From: Acidobacteriota bacterium
GTDB lineage: Bacteria; Acidobacteriota; Thermoanaerobaculia; Multivoradales; JAGPDF01
DNA: 64,000 bases
Assembly (NCBI GenBank): GCA_014584695.1
Contig: JACTMI010000008.1
Span: forward strand, 118,909-182,908
Direction of reading: 5' to 3'
In this document: positions 30,001-39,800 of the stretch, piece by piece
Numbering within the stretch: the stretch's first letter is position 1
Layout: each line of letters starts with the position of its first letter
Made by a program: the position numbers and the translations under genes
The notes under the pieces: model-generated
Seen by the model: the letters and a program-made list of their open reading frames with translations, nothing else
What the model was told of the DNA's origin: nothing
Databases searched by the model: none

Positions 30001-30219
30001 CTGGGACCGGACTTCGTAGACCAGATTGGTCGAGAGCTTCCTTTGCGCTGGGGTGCGGGAGGCCTTCTCCGCGAACACTGCTTCGAGCTGCAGACGCGCG
30101 TGCTGGCTCAACTCGAGCTCCGGCGGCGACGGTGGCGGCGCTTGAGCCAGTGCACTCGTGCCAGACAGCAAGAACGGCAGAGTCGCGCAGATGAGCCGGG
30201 CGAGAGTCCTCGTATGCAT
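27085..30219 (-). CDS. Secreted S8-family (subtilisin-like) peptidase with two C-terminal repeat domains
   Basis: 1044 residues. Signal peptide 1-26 (ending TSALAQA). Pro-region to about 150. The peptidase core has Asp in VKVGVMSDSVD near 191 and Ser in FFGTSAAAPH near 530, but the HGTH His box is missing: the equivalent position reads GEGTAMLEIVHDLAPGA with Glu near 224. A roughly 120-residue domain follows at about 594-711 and again at 924-1044 (ACLL..RFEV, NFEMGVKMVNACV, FWAFVSGLTN); the end of the chain is the end of the second copy. A beta-rich segment with several Cys separates the copies. ATG 30219 has an AAGGGGAGG site. GC content is lower than in neighbouring genes. Confidence 0.88.
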   Translation of the reverse strand: MHTRTLARLICATLPFLLSGTSALAQAPPPSPPELELSQHARLQLEAVFAEKASRTPAQRKLSTNLVYEVRSQKGDVEMLQVPRWGASLLRVGGLRVDVEITAEVTPGLLEEIEQRGGEVVSVFPHYRAVRARVPFAALEPIAEGPDVSWIREYIPPVTNKVNTSQGDIAHRANVARSVFGVNGSGVKVGVMSDSVDHLALAQSTGDLPAVTVLPGQSGVPASGEGTAMLEIVHDLAPGAQLYFATASGGEAAMAANIQALAAAGCKVIVDDIFYLGAPVFQDGVVAQAVEQAASQGVFYFSAAANSGNLSSNRSGTWEGDFVSGATVPDGTVHSFGPSVYNQLTEASPNPIVLQWSDAWGSSSNDYDLCALSQDGTTVLHCSADSQDGAGLPIEAVPAVASGSRLVVINYLGGASARYLHLKTNRGRLQYGTSGETSGHSAAASGFSIAAVNVATAAGGPFLGGAANPVESFSSDGPRRIFYAANGTPITPGNFLGTGGTVRQKPDLAAADGVATTNPNPGLGQFFGTSAAAPHAAAIAALMVAARPSATLTQVRQALQATALDIMAPGVDRDSGYGIIDAVEAVEAITGAGSPGPCVRDSRTACLLNNRFEVRVSFNTGTQGGDAQVMSFSGARTESDQSVFFYFFDNVNFEMGVKMVNACVAPFNRFWAFVSGLTNVGYQVTVRDSVTGTTRSYSNPLGSYPQTVGDTSAMNCLLSGPVDGGMPDIEFVPVSDLEISSSEDALEVRRLGSPVAEAGVSELVGLVATRDAAASSSSESLIGADLDEATTADHATTDYGLDILGYWEWSIESGQVHMRADNVKNSRPTSTGPIALGLWASPQPVTGGQTSGSYLGSCTYPALAPGATYASLVCDTAYSPPASGCYYVTILLLEYIDGAWYYMDWVGDATQRGLNGGTCGQTGACVRNASTACLLDGRFEVKVTYQTQSTGGNAGVMSFSGQRTESDQSVFYYFFDNANFEMGVKMVNACVPPFNRFWAFVSGLTNQGYAVSIRDTLTGQSRSYSNQLGSYPSTVGDTNAFICP

Positions 30220-30351
30220 GGCAAGCCTCCCCTTCCACGCCTTCTGAACCATCCGAGAGCTCGCGTTCGCGACTCCCGCAGCCTCTGCCAGCGGGTATGC
30301 CGGAGGGCCATCGTGCACCGTTTGCGGCTTCGACGGAGATATCACATCCGC

Positions 30352-30368
30352 CTGTCAGAACCTGACAG
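30352..30368. promoter_or_regulatory. Palindrome upstream of the S8 peptidase gene
   Basis: CTGTCAG-AAC-CTGACAG, perfect 7-bp arms, 133 bp upstream of the ATG at 30219. The same heptamer pair, in the opposite arm order, stands 58 bp upstream of the other S8 peptidase gene (43287). Candidate operator for a common regulator. Confidence 0.45.
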
Positions 30369-30472
30369 TCGCCTCCCAGGGACGGGCTGGGGGGAAGCGG
30401 CGGTCCGGCGGAAGTGGCGGGCGTGGGCTGGAGTCCGCAGATTCGAAGCCGCCTCGTGTCCCGTGGTTGCCT

Positions 30473-33400
30473 CTACCTCTCGGCGCTGCCTTCTCGCAAC
30501 GGCGCGATCCGCACCAGCGCGCCGGGGGAGGTGCCGATGACGGAGGCGTCGTACATCATCTCGGCCTTGGCGGGGGGTTGTTGGAATTGGCCGGGGATCT
30601 GGGCGCGGGCGCGGAAGCGGAAGTCGTAGGTGCCGGCGGGGAGGGTGTCGTAGTAGAAGGCGACCTGGTCGTCGAGGTAGGCGACGTAGGTCGGCTCGAG
30701 CGTCGGACGGGCCGAGGGGGCGGCCTCCGGCGGCGCGGTGTCGAGCGCCGGGTTGAGCGGCTCGAGGCCGGCCGCGAGCGGCACCACGATGGCGACGTAG
30801 TGGCGCTCGGCCGGGTTGACCACCTGCACGTGGTCCTCGACCACCTCGCCCACCGCGAGCTCGACCGCGCGGCCCGGGCTGTCGAGCGCGATCCGCTCCG
30901 GGGCGGCGCCGCTGCCGCCGCGCAGCACCAGCTGCTCGCGCGCCACCACGAAGCCTTCGCGTCGGGCCGCCGCCTGCGCGCCCGGCGCCGCGGGCAGGTA
31001 CTCGAGCTCCAGCCGCGCGTCGACCGGCGGCGCCGCGTCGCTCGCGATGCGGAGCTCGGCGGGGCCGCTCGCCGTCGAGCTCCAGAACGCGGTAGGAGCG
31101 GCGGCGGAGAGCGCGAGCTCGCGCACGCTGCCGGCGGCGGCGACCGTCACCGTCGTCGCGGTCCAGCTCGCCGTCCCATCCGCGCGGCGCGAGTCGAGCC
31201 GCTGGGTGAGCGCCAGGATCGCGCTGGCGTTGGCGTTGGTCGAGCCCCAGCCGCCGCCGCGGCCGAGACCGACCAGCGCCGCGGTCATCAGGTCGAGCCG
31301 CTTCGCCTCCTCCGGCTGATCGGCGCGGCCGGCCAAGGCACGCGTCATCTCGGCGAGCGTCCGCGTCTCGCTCGGCAGCACCAGGCCACTCACGGCGGCG
31401 CGCTGGCCTTGGAGGCCGCCGTAGGTCTCGCGCCCCTGGTGGAGCCGGACGACGAGGCCGCGCCAGAGCTCCTGCTCGAGCGGCGCCAGCGCCGGCGCCG
31501 CCGACTGCCCGGCGCGATCGAACGCGGTGAGCACGCTCGCGACGTGCTCGAGGTCGAGGAACTGCGCGCGGCGGGCGAGCTCGTTGCCGTAGGCGACGTC
31601 GAAGCGGCCCGCCCGGGCGAGCGCGCGCAGCGCCCAGCTGCGCTCCGCCCAGGACTCGCCGTCGACGAAGTGCGCGTAGTCCGAGCGCAGCGCCTGCGCC
31701 AGCGCGGCGAGCGCCTTGGCTTCCAGCTCGTCGGCGACGGCGTAGCTCGCCTCCTTCGCCTCGGCCATCCACTCGACCGCCCACGAGGTCAGCGCCACGC
31801 TGCCGCGCCCCCCCGGCCAGAAGGCGAAGAGTCCCGTCGGCTGCTGGACCTGCGGCAGCCAGGCGAGCGTGTCGGCCACCGCACGGTCCAGCGAGCGGTC
31901 GTCGCCCTCGAGGTGGAGCAGGTCGCGGAAGCGACGCAGCGCCAGCTGCGCGCGCGCGGTCGCGAGCCGCTGCTCGGTGCAGCCGTAGGGATACTGGAGG
32001 AGGAAGTCGAGACCGGCGGCGAGCTCCACCAGGCCGGGCTCGGCGGCGAGGAGGACCTTGCGGCGCAGCGAGCCCGGCCGCTCCGCCTCGCCCGGCGCCG
32101 GCAACGGGACAGCGGCCCCCGGCTCGAGCCGGACGGTCTCGGAGCGGCGGATCCGTTCGCGGTCGTCGCGGATCGGCAACCGCACCTCGAAGGCGTCACC
32201 GGCGCCGTCCGAGCCGCGCTCGGCGCCCAGCCGGACGGCGACCTCGGTGCGCGCGAGGCGCCCCCGCTCGTCGTAGGCCGGCGTCGGCACCGCGACCTCG
32301 AAGTCGATCCGCTGGGCGCGGTTGGGCACCCAGTCGAACGGCCGCTTCGTCGCGCCGCGCGCCTCGAGGCCCTCGAAGCGCGCCTCGACGCTCCCCGGTC
32401 CCGCCTCGCCTTCCACCAACCGCGCCACCGCCGTCGCCGAGAAGAGATCGCCCGGCCGGACGAAGCGCGGCAGCGCCGGCTGCACGACGACCGGCTGGCG
32501 GATCTCGATCCGTCCGGTCGCGAAGCCGAAGCGCTCGGCCCCGGAGATTGCCTTGGCCCGCACCAGGAAGTTCGTCAGGTCGTCCGAGAGCTGGACCGGG
32601 ACGCGCGCGACGCCGTCCGGGCCGATCGGGATCGACGCCGCGTAGAAGGGGACCGCCTGGAAGTTCTTGCGCACCGTCTGCCGGTCGAGCAGCGAGGTGC
32701 CCTCCTCGCCCTCGTCGCCGCCGGGCAGCTCGGCGAAGGGCAGGTCGCCGAACACCATGGCGCGCGTGTCGCGCGCGGCGAAGTGGCTGCGCGGCTCGGT
32801 GAGGAAGCTCGGCACCGGGTCGAGACGCGCCTCGCGCGCCAGCGCCATCACCGCCTGGTCGACCAGCCAGAGCGTCGCCTCGCCGGCCGCCGGCCGGCCC
32901 TCGGGATCGCGCAAGCGGATCTCGATCTCGATCGTCTGCCCGGGCCGGGCGCGGCTCGGATGTTCGAGCTCGACCGCGAGCTGGTGCGCGCGCGGCTCGA
33001 CCTCGAGCCAGACCGTCGCCCCGAAAGTGGCCGGCCGCCCGAGATCCGTGGCGTTGCCGGCGCGCGGGCCGCTGCCGGGCAGGCGCCCGCGTATCAACAG
33101 GAAGTGGACCGGCAGCTTCGGCGCCCACGCCCCCTCGATCGGCAGCTCGAACACCGCCTGGCCGCCGCGCACCGGCAGCCAGTGGTAGCGGTTGCCCTCC
33201 GGCGCCTCGACCACGCACAGCGCCTCGCCGCTCTGGAACGGGCTCTCGAGCACCAGCCGCGCGGTCGCCCCCGGCGCGTAGCGCGCGCGATCGGGCACCA
33301 CCGAGAAGACCGCCGTCGCCGGTTTCGCCCACGACACCGGCTCGCCGCCCCCGGCAAACAGGTCGACCGACACCGTCTGCGCGCGCCCCAGCCGGTCGTG

Positions 33401-36346
33401 CGCCTCGAGCTGGACGAGATAGACCCCCGCCGCCGGCAGGTCGAAGGGCAGGGCGACCGGCGCCGCGCCGCTCGTCAGCGTCGACTCGGCGATCGTCTCG
33501 TCGACCACCTCGGTGACATAGCGGGCGACGCCGTCGCTGAAGTCCGAGGCGCGCAGGTAGGAGTGCCACTGCCGCGAGACCAGGCGCGCGGTGACCCGCT
33601 GGCCGGCGAGCGGCCGCTCGTCGGGGCCGAGCAGCACGACCTGCGGCGCGATGCGGCCGGCGCGCTCGACGTAGCGCGGCACGCGCACGCCGATCACGAA
33701 CGGCGGCACCGCGGTGATCTGGCGGGTCGCGGTCACCGTCTGCTCGTCGGCGTCGATCACCGTCGCCTCGACGACGTAGGTGCGCGGCTGCGCGGTCGGC
33801 TCGCTCGACGGATCGAGCGCCAGGCGCGCGCCGCCGTCCTCGTCCGTGGTGTCGGCGCGCTCGAGCGCCGGCGAAGGCTCGAAGCGGCGCTCGCGCGCGA
33901 AGCGGGCGTCGGAGGAAAAGAGGAAGCCGGGGTAGGCCTTCGGCGTCCACTCGGCGGGGAACTGCGTCACTCGCCACTCGACCGGGCGCGCGGCGACGCG
34001 GCCGCCGGCGTAATAGGTGGCGGCGAGCCTGACCTCGAAGGCACGGTCGAGCGGCGCCCGCTCGGGCCCGTCGAGACGGACCTCGAAGCGCGGCAACCGG
34101 TAGGCCTCCTTGCGGAAGCTGGCGCGGCCGGCGATCGCCTCGCCATTGCCGGCGCGCTCGAGGTAGGCACGGAAGGTGCCGGTGGGCAGATCGGCCTCCT
34201 CGAAGCGGTGGTCGATCGCGCCCAGCGCGTTCGGAGTCACCGGGTAGCGCCAGACCAGATCGCCCGGCCCTTCGATCACCAGGATCAGCTCTTCCGTGAC
34301 CGGGGTGAGCCGCCCGCGCTCGCGCGTTCGCACGTAGCCCTTGAGATAGACCGGCTCTTCGGGCCGGTGGATCGGCCGCTCGGGAAAGAGATGGGCCAGC
34401 CACTCGACCGCCGGCCCGCGGCCCGCGAGCGGCTCCTGGGTCCACTGCAGCCAGCTCTCCCCGGTCGCCTGCCAGCGGTTGTCGGCGAAGGCGTCCGGCG
34501 CGCGATACGGATCGAGCACCAGCCGGTCGCTCCCCAACGCGACGGTGATCCGCCGCACCTGCCGCGACGGCCCGGAGCCGCGGCCGGGCGCCGGCCAGAC
34601 CAGCAGGCCGTCGCCTCCGCTGCGGCCGCGGAAGAGCTCAACCCAGGCGGGTGAAGCGCCCCGCGGGTACTCCGCGCCCTCGACCACCACCTCCGCCCCC
34701 GCGACCGGGCGCGCGCTGGCGAGCGAGGTCACCGCGAACAGCGTCCGCGTCGGCTCCTCGAGCGTGGTCAGCGCGAGATCGGTCGCCTGCAGCCGCATCC
34801 AGCTCCGCGTCGTGCCGGCGCCCAGGCGCCGGATCCCCACCAGGTAGGTCCCGGGCGCGCCGGGACCGGCGAGGCGATCGAGGTGGGCGCCGAGGTCGAG
34901 ACCGAAGGAGGCCGAGCCGCCGTCGCGGCGCAACGGCAGGTCGACGATCGCCGACACCGGCGGCGAGCCGAGCGCCAGGAGCCGGCGCGCGAGCTCGCGC
35001 GCGTCGGGCGCGGCGTCGGCCCGCGTCCACGGCCCCGGTGCCTCCCCCGGACCCGGAGGACGCGGCGCTTCGTCGACCTCGACCGGCCGTTCGGGGAAGG
35101 GCCAGAGCGACCGATCGAGCGGATCGACCGGCACGATCCGCAGGTCGAGCCGCTCCTCGCCGCGGCCGAGCAGCGGCAGCTGCCGCGGTCCCTGGCGCTC
35201 GACCAGCCCGCTCGCGGCGCCCAGGCGGACGAAAGCGGCGGCGCGCGGGAAGGCCAGCACCAGCCGGTTGTCCGCCGCGAGATCGAGCGGGCGGCCGTCG
35301 CGGTCGACGAGTGGATGAGGGGCGAGCGCGACTTCGTAGGTCGTCTCGCGCGCGAAGTCACCGCGCAGCTCGAGTCGCCGGCCCGAGAGGCGGGCGGCGA
35401 GGTTCGGCACCGAGGGCGAGAGCCGCACCAGGTTGCGCGCCTCGATCGCCCCGAGCTCGCGCGGATCGGCCGAGAAGTCGACCACGATCGCCGGGTCGGT
35501 GTCTTCGCACGCCAGGGCCTGCTCGCGCGAATAGCGCGCGCCCGACGGCACCACCGGCAGCTGGCGCGCGCGGCAGCCGAAGCGCAGCGCGCGAAACGGC
35601 TCCGCGGTGGCGAAAGCGAGCTCCCAGAAGGCCCGCTCGGGCGGATCCTCGAGCGTCAGCCGGAGGCGGACGAAGACCCGCCTGCCGGTCGGGATCGGGC
35701 GGCGCAGCACCAGAACGTAGGTCGCCGCCGCGCCGGGGGCCGCGCGCTCGAGGCTCTTGATCTCGAAGTCCTCGCGCGCGAGAAAGGTCGCCCCGCCCTC
35801 CCCCGCCTCGAAGCCGGGGAGCGAGCGGATCTCGACCACCAGCGCTCGCGCCAGGGCCTCGACGGGCAGCGGATCGGCGAAGGTCAAGGCGATCTCCTCG
35901 ACCGCCGGCAGCCCTGAGGCGTCCGCGTTGGGCAGCGTCCCCACCGGCGGCGCGAGCAGCGTCGCCAGGCGCACGCTCTGGCCGCCGGCGCGCACGGTGA
36001 CCCGCTCGAGCGGCGGCCACGGGTCGGCGGGTCGGAACTGGAGCGTCCGCTCGTCGAGCCAGGTCCATGCCCCGGCCTGGGCCGGCGTGAGCGCCGCGAA
36101 ACGCTCCGGCGCGTCCTCGGGGCCGCCGCCCGCGCGGCCGGTCGAGACGGGGAAGAAGATCGTCACCGGGTCCCAGCGGCGCAGCAGCTTCTCGGGCACC
36201 ACGACGACGCGGTCGCGCGCCGCCCCCGCCGGCCGCGCGACCCGCGCGGCACCTACTTCACCCGCCTGCCCCCACGCCGGCGCCGCGGCTCCGAGGAGAA
36301 GTTGCAGAAGACCCAGTGCGCAGAAGAAGAAAAAGAAAAAGACCAT
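30473..36346 (-). CDS. Bacterial alpha-2-macroglobulin with thioester motif
   Basis: 1957 residues from the chosen start. Signal peptide MVFFFFFFCALGLLQLLLGA ending PAWGQA. Macroglobulin-type beta domains follow (for example FPERPIHRPEEPVYLKGYVR), a bait-like region, then the thioester box YGCTEQ with Cys1456 and Gln1459 and the helical thioester domain (EAKALAALAQALRSDYAHF). It should trap invading proteases by covalent capture in the periplasm or at the surface. There is no lipobox. The usual partner PbpC is absent; the neighbour is an 1829-residue secreted protein. The frame continues upstream through repeats to 36937; ATG 36865, 10 bp after the neighbour's stop, is an alternative start adding about 173 low-complexity residues. 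Confidence 0.88.
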   Translation of the reverse strand: MVFFFFFFCALGLLQLLLGAAAPAWGQAGEVGAARVARPAGAARDRVVVVPEKLLRRWDPVTIFFPVSTGRAGGGPEDAPERFAALTPAQAGAWTWLDERTLQFRPADPWPPLERVTVRAGGQSVRLATLLAPPVGTLPNADASGLPAVEEIALTFADPLPVEALARALVVEIRSLPGFEAGEGGATFLAREDFEIKSLERAAPGAAATYVLVLRRPIPTGRRVFVRLRLTLEDPPERAFWELAFATAEPFRALRFGCRARQLPVVPSGARYSREQALACEDTDPAIVVDFSADPRELGAIEARNLVRLSPSVPNLAARLSGRRLELRGDFARETTYEVALAPHPLVDRDGRPLDLAADNRLVLAFPRAAAFVRLGAASGLVERQGPRQLPLLGRGEERLDLRIVPVDPLDRSLWPFPERPVEVDEAPRPPGPGEAPGPWTRADAAPDARELARRLLALGSPPVSAIVDLPLRRDGGSASFGLDLGAHLDRLAGPGAPGTYLVGIRRLGAGTTRSWMRLQATDLALTTLEEPTRTLFAVTSLASARPVAGAEVVVEGAEYPRGASPAWVELFRGRSGGDGLLVWPAPGRGSGPSRQVRRITVALGSDRLVLDPYRAPDAFADNRWQATGESWLQWTQEPLAGRGPAVEWLAHLFPERPIHRPEEPVYLKGYVRTRERGRLTPVTEELILVIEGPGDLVWRYPVTPNALGAIDHRFEEADLPTGTFRAYLERAGNGEAIAGRASFRKEAYRLPRFEVRLDGPERAPLDRAFEVRLAATYYAGGRVAARPVEWRVTQFPAEWTPKAYPGFLFSSDARFARERRFEPSPALERADTTDEDGGARLALDPSSEPTAQPRTYVVEATVIDADEQTVTATRQITAVPPFVIGVRVPRYVERAGRIAPQVVLLGPDERPLAGQRVTARLVSRQWHSYLRASDFSDGVARYVTEVVDETIAESTLTSGAAPVALPFDLPAAGVYLVQLEAHDRLGRAQTVSVDLFAGGGEPVSWAKPATAVFSVVPDRARYAPGATARLVLESPFQSGEALCVVEAPEGNRYHWLPVRGGQAVFELPIEGAWAPKLPVHFLLIRGRLPGSGPRAGNATDLGRPATFGATVWLEVEPRAHQLAVELEHPSRARPGQTIEIEIRLRDPEGRPAAGEATLWLVDQAVMALAREARLDPVPSFLTEPRSHFAARDTRAMVFGDLPFAELPGGDEGEEGTSLLDRQTVRKNFQAVPFYAASIPIGPDGVARVPVQLSDDLTNFLVRAKAISGAERFGFATGRIEIRQPVVVQPALPRFVRPGDLFSATAVARLVEGEAGPGSVEARFEGLEARGATKRPFDWVPNRAQRIDFEVAVPTPAYDERGRLARTEVAVRLGAERGSDGAGDAFEVRLPIRDDRERIRRSETVRLEPGAAVPLPAPGEAERPGSLRRKVLLAAEPGLVELAAGLDFLLQYPYGCTEQRLATARAQLALRRFRDLLHLEGDDRSLDRAVADTLAWLPQVQQPTGLFAFWPGGRGSVALTSWAVEWMAEAKEASYAVADELEAKALAALAQALRSDYAHFVDGESWAERSWALRALARAGRFDVAYGNELARRAQFLDLEHVASVLTAFDRAGQSAAPALAPLEQELWRGLVVRLHQGRETYGGLQGQRAAVSGLVLPSETRTLAEMTRALAGRADQPEEAKRLDLMTAALVGLGRGGGWGSTNANASAILALTQRLDSRRADGTASWTATTVTVAAAGSVRELALSAAAPTAFWSSTASGPAELRIASDAAPPVDARLELEYLPAAPGAQAAARREGFVVAREQLVLRGGSGAAPERIALDSPGRAVELAVGEVVEDHVQVVNPAERHYVAIVVPLAAGLEPLNPALDTAPPEAAPSARPTLEPTYVAYLDDQVAFYYDTLPAGTYDFRFRARAQIPGQFQQPPAKAEMMYDASVIGTSPGALVRIAPLREGSAER

Positions 36347-36590
36347 GGAAGGGAAAGGCCTGGATGGGGCTGGGTCGGCGCGGTGCTCCGGCCGTGGCGG
36401 GCGGCGCGAGGAGGAAAAGCCCATAGAAGGGAGAGACTTGGATGGGGCCGGGTCGGCGCGGTGCGCCGTCCGTGGCGGACGGAGCGAGGCAGAAAAGCTC
36501 ATAGAAGGAAAAGACCTGGATGGGGCCTGGGCTGCACGCCGCGTCGCTCGTGGCGTGTGAAAGGAATCCAAGCCCATCGAAGAGGAGGTG
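36341..36590. repeat. 78-bp tandem repeat array (four units)
   Basis: Units start at 36341, 36419, 36497 and 36572 with the core GACCATGGAAGGG / GCCCATAGAAGGG / GCTCATAGAAGGA / GCCCATCGAAGAG, each followed by GGATGGGGCYGGGTCGGCG-like sequence. The spacing (78, 78, 75) is a multiple of three, so each unit in the minus-strand A2M frame encodes a 25-26 residue block beginning with Met and ending FPS or LPS. The last block runs into the A2M signal peptide. Confidence 0.8.
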
Positions 36591-36602
36591 CGGGCTGGAG
36601 CT

Positions 36603-36638
36603 CTCCGCGCGAGACTCCGCGCGAGACTCCGCGCGAGA
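36603..36638. repeat. Three copies of a 12-bp direct repeat
   Basis: CTCCGCGCGAGA repeated exactly at 36603, 36615 and 36627, inside the same A2M-giant-gene junction. Confidence 0.8.
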
Positions 36639-36682
36639 CGCCACGCCAGCGGCTGCTTCGGCGCGGAGACCTGAGCGATGGG

Positions 36683-36702
36683 CTCTGTCTCGCGAGACAG
36701 AG
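36683..36702. promoter_or_regulatory. Perfect 20-bp palindrome in the A2M upstream region
   Basis: CTCTGTCTCGCGAGACAGAG is fully self-complementary. It lies between the giant gene (stop 36876) and A2M (start 36346). It could be a transcription-factor operator or, in RNA, part of a hairpin affecting A2M expression. Confidence 0.5.
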
Positions 36703-36787
36703 TCGGCTCGGATTCCGGTCCGAACCCACCAGCGCCCGGCACCCGCCGCTCCCGCCCCACCATCCACCTCACCCCTTCTATGGTCAT

Positions 36788-36858
36788 TTGCTTTTGCTCT
36801 TGCTCTTGTTCTTGCTCTTGCTTGCGCTTCTGCTCGTGCTCTTGCCCGTGCCCTTGCA
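36788..36858. repeat. Degenerate hexanucleotide (TTGCTC-type) array
   Basis: About 70 bp of imperfect CTTGCTCTTGCTCTTG-type repeats, abutting an inverted copy of the 13-mer GACCATAGAAGGG (36773-36785). Together with 36341-36702 this fills the 529 bp between the two large genes; no independent gene is seen there. Confidence 0.7.
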
Positions 36859-36875
36859 TTGCCATCGCCCCGCCC

Positions 36876-39800
36876 TCAGCCCCGTTCCTCGGCCCGCATG
36901 CGCGTTGCGCTCGCGGCGGGGACTTCTTCCTCTCCATCGATCTCGTCTTCCTCGTCGGCCGCTTCCTCGAGCCCGTCCTCCAGCTCTTCCTCCTCGAGCT
37001 CGTCGCTCGGATCCCGCTCGGCGCCGGTCAGGGCATCGGTGGCGCCGGCGAGGGGCGCGCCTTCGAACCAGCGTCGCGTGTCGCCGGCGCCGAGCACGGC
37101 GCGGGGGGGCGGCGGGTCACCCCGTTCGAGCGAGACCAGCTCGCGCACCGTCGCTTCGGGCGGCGCCTTCGACGGCGGCGCGATGCCGACGATCGCCGGG
37201 CGGACGCGCGCCGGCGCGGCGTCATCCGGCGCGTGCAGCGCCAGCCGGTAGTCGCCCGGCGCGAGCTCGCGCCAGAGCACGACGCCGCGGCCCAGTCGCT
37301 CGCCGGCCGCGCTCTCGAGCTCGACTTCGGTTCCGCCGGTCGACGACCGGACGCCGACACCGACCATGCCCGGCCGCTCGACGCGGAAGCCGTAGAGCCG
37401 GGCCCCGCCGGGGGGCAGCAACACCTCGGCACCGAGTCCCTCGCCGGCCGGCACCAGCGGCGCCGCCGCGATCTCCAACCTCCCCGCGAGCGGTGCGCCG
37501 CCGAAGCCGCGCAGCGAGACCCGGAGTGTTCCGGCCGGCACCACCACCGCCCAGGAGAGCCGCTCCGGGAAAAGCTCGGCACGGGCCGGGTGTCCCGGAG
37601 CGGAGAGCGCGACCGCGGCCGCGACCGGGCTCGTGAGGGTGAGGATCGAAGGCGCCGCGACTTCGACTGCGAGCTGCATCCGCTCTCCCGCGAGCTCGAC
37701 CGCCGCCGGCGGCAACACCGGGGTCGCGGCGCCTCCGGCATTCAGCTCGACACCGAGCGCCGGCGCGGCGGCCTCCGTCCCCTCGATCCACGCCGCGACC
37801 GGCCCGGCGCCCGCCTCGAGGAAAAGCGTCCCGGGCTCCCCTCCGAGCGCCATCCGCTCGCCCCGTTCGATGGCGCCGTCGGCGCCGACGTAGCGCGCCT
37901 CGCTCGCCCCGCGAACGCGCAGCGTGGAGCCGGGTCCGGGCGGGGTCACCTCGACGCGGACCGTGCCAGCGCGCGCGAGCCGTCGCTCGAAGGGAACGCC
38001 TACCGCGAGCCGTGCGACCGTCTCGCCAGGCGCGGCGAGCCGCTGTTCCAGCCGCGCCGCGAGCGGCCGCTCGGTCGGGTTCGCGATCAGGACCTCGCCG
38101 GCTTCGACCCTCAGCTCCGCGGTCGCATCCGCGCCCGCCGCCCACGCCGGCGCGGTGTCCGCGCCGACCGCCGCGGCGCCGCGAGCGAGCGTCAGGGCGA
38201 GGACGCTCGCATCGCCGCCCGGCAGCTCGATGCGGCGCGCCGAAGTGGGTGGCAGCTCGAGGTCGAGCGCGCCGGCGGCGAGCGTCGCGGGCGCGGCTTC
38301 GGCGAGTGGGCGCGCCGAAACGCGCGCCTCCACCGACTCCCGGCCGGCCGCTCGCAGCTCGACCGCCCTCGCTCCCCGCGCCAGCGCGAGCGAGCGCTGG
38401 GGCGCGACCGCGGCCGCGCGGTCGAACCGGTCGGATTCCGGCGCGCCGCCCGCGGCGGCGAGCGGCCTCAGCACGACGTCGCCGGAGAGCACGGCCGCTT
38501 CGATCGCGACCGGACCGGCCGCGGCGGCGAGATCGCAGCGGACCGGCTCCCCCGGGTCGAGCTGCAGGAGGACCGGCTGCCCTCCGATCGCGAGGCGCCG
38601 GGCGGCGACGGTCACCGGAGTCGCCGCGGGAGCCGCGAGCCAGAGCGTCTCCCCGCTCGCCACCCAGGCGCCCGGCCGCCGCTCGAACGGCGCGCCGGCA
38701 CGCCGCGCCACCAGCGGCTCGCCGTCGTCTCCGGTCGGCGCGGCCTCGAAGCAGCCCGCGCGGTCGAGCTCGACCGCCGCCACCGCGAGCGGCGGCTCGA
38801 CCCCCGCGAGCCTTCGCAACGGGACGCCGCCGGCGAGATCGCGCTCGCGCTCGCGCCGCACCGCCCCCGCGAAGCCAGTCAGCCGGACCGCCACCGGCCG
38901 CCCGTCGAGGGAACTCAGCCGCAGCCGCCAGGCGTCGCCGCTCGCCGCCGCGAGCGGCAAACCGAGCGAGGCCTCGCGGCCGACCGTGCGCGCGACCTGG
39001 CGCCATGGGCCGCCGCGGCGCGTCTCGAGCGCGAGCGCGACCGGCTCGGCGGCCCGCGCGCCGACGGCGAGCAGCTCGTGGGGCGACGCGCCGAGGCCGG
39101 CGAGCTCGAGCGGCACCACGTGGATCTCGCCTCCGGCCTCGAGCTCGAGCGGTTCTCCGCCCGGCCGCCACGGCGCCTCCTGGCGCTCGGGGCGCGAGCG
39201 CAGAGTCACCGTCGTCGCGCCGCTCGTGGCGCCGACCGGATCGAGGCGGAGCCGGTAGCGCCCGCGCGGCAAGCGGCCGGCGACCAGGGCGTTCCAGTCG
39301 TCCGGGCGATCGTCGGCGGCGGCCACCAGCTCGCCTTTGCCGTCGAAGAGGCGGGCTCGCACGTCGACGTCGCCGAACGTCGCCAGCTCGACGTCGGCGC
39401 CGCCGTCGAGAGAGACCGCGACGCTCGCGGGCAAGCGCACGGCCCGGCTGCCGCCATCGAGCAGCTCCTCGGGCTGGAGCCGCACCCGGTACGGCGCCAG
39501 ATGGTCGCGCCGCGTCGCCGTCACGGCGAGCTCGTAGTCCCCCGGCGGCAGCTCGCCGCGGAAGGGGCGCCGCGCCTGAACCTGGCCCACTGGCCGCCGC
39601 TCGACTCCCGATTCGAGCGCGAGGATCTCGCCGGCCATTTCGCCCGAGAGCGTCGCGGTCAGGGTCGCCGCCGCGGGGAGGCTGAAGTGCCAGCGATCGG
39701 GCAACCGCTCGCTCCCCTCCGCCGGCTCGGTCCAGAGATGGTCGACGGTCTGCTCGAGGGCGAGGCGATGCGGGCCGTGCCCCTCGCGCCGCGCGGCGGC

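Noticed and set aside
30467..34654. 1395-codon open frame on the plus strand
   Set aside because: Antisense to the macroglobulin gene; Arg/Gln/Glu-rich with no domain. It is a GC-codon shadow.
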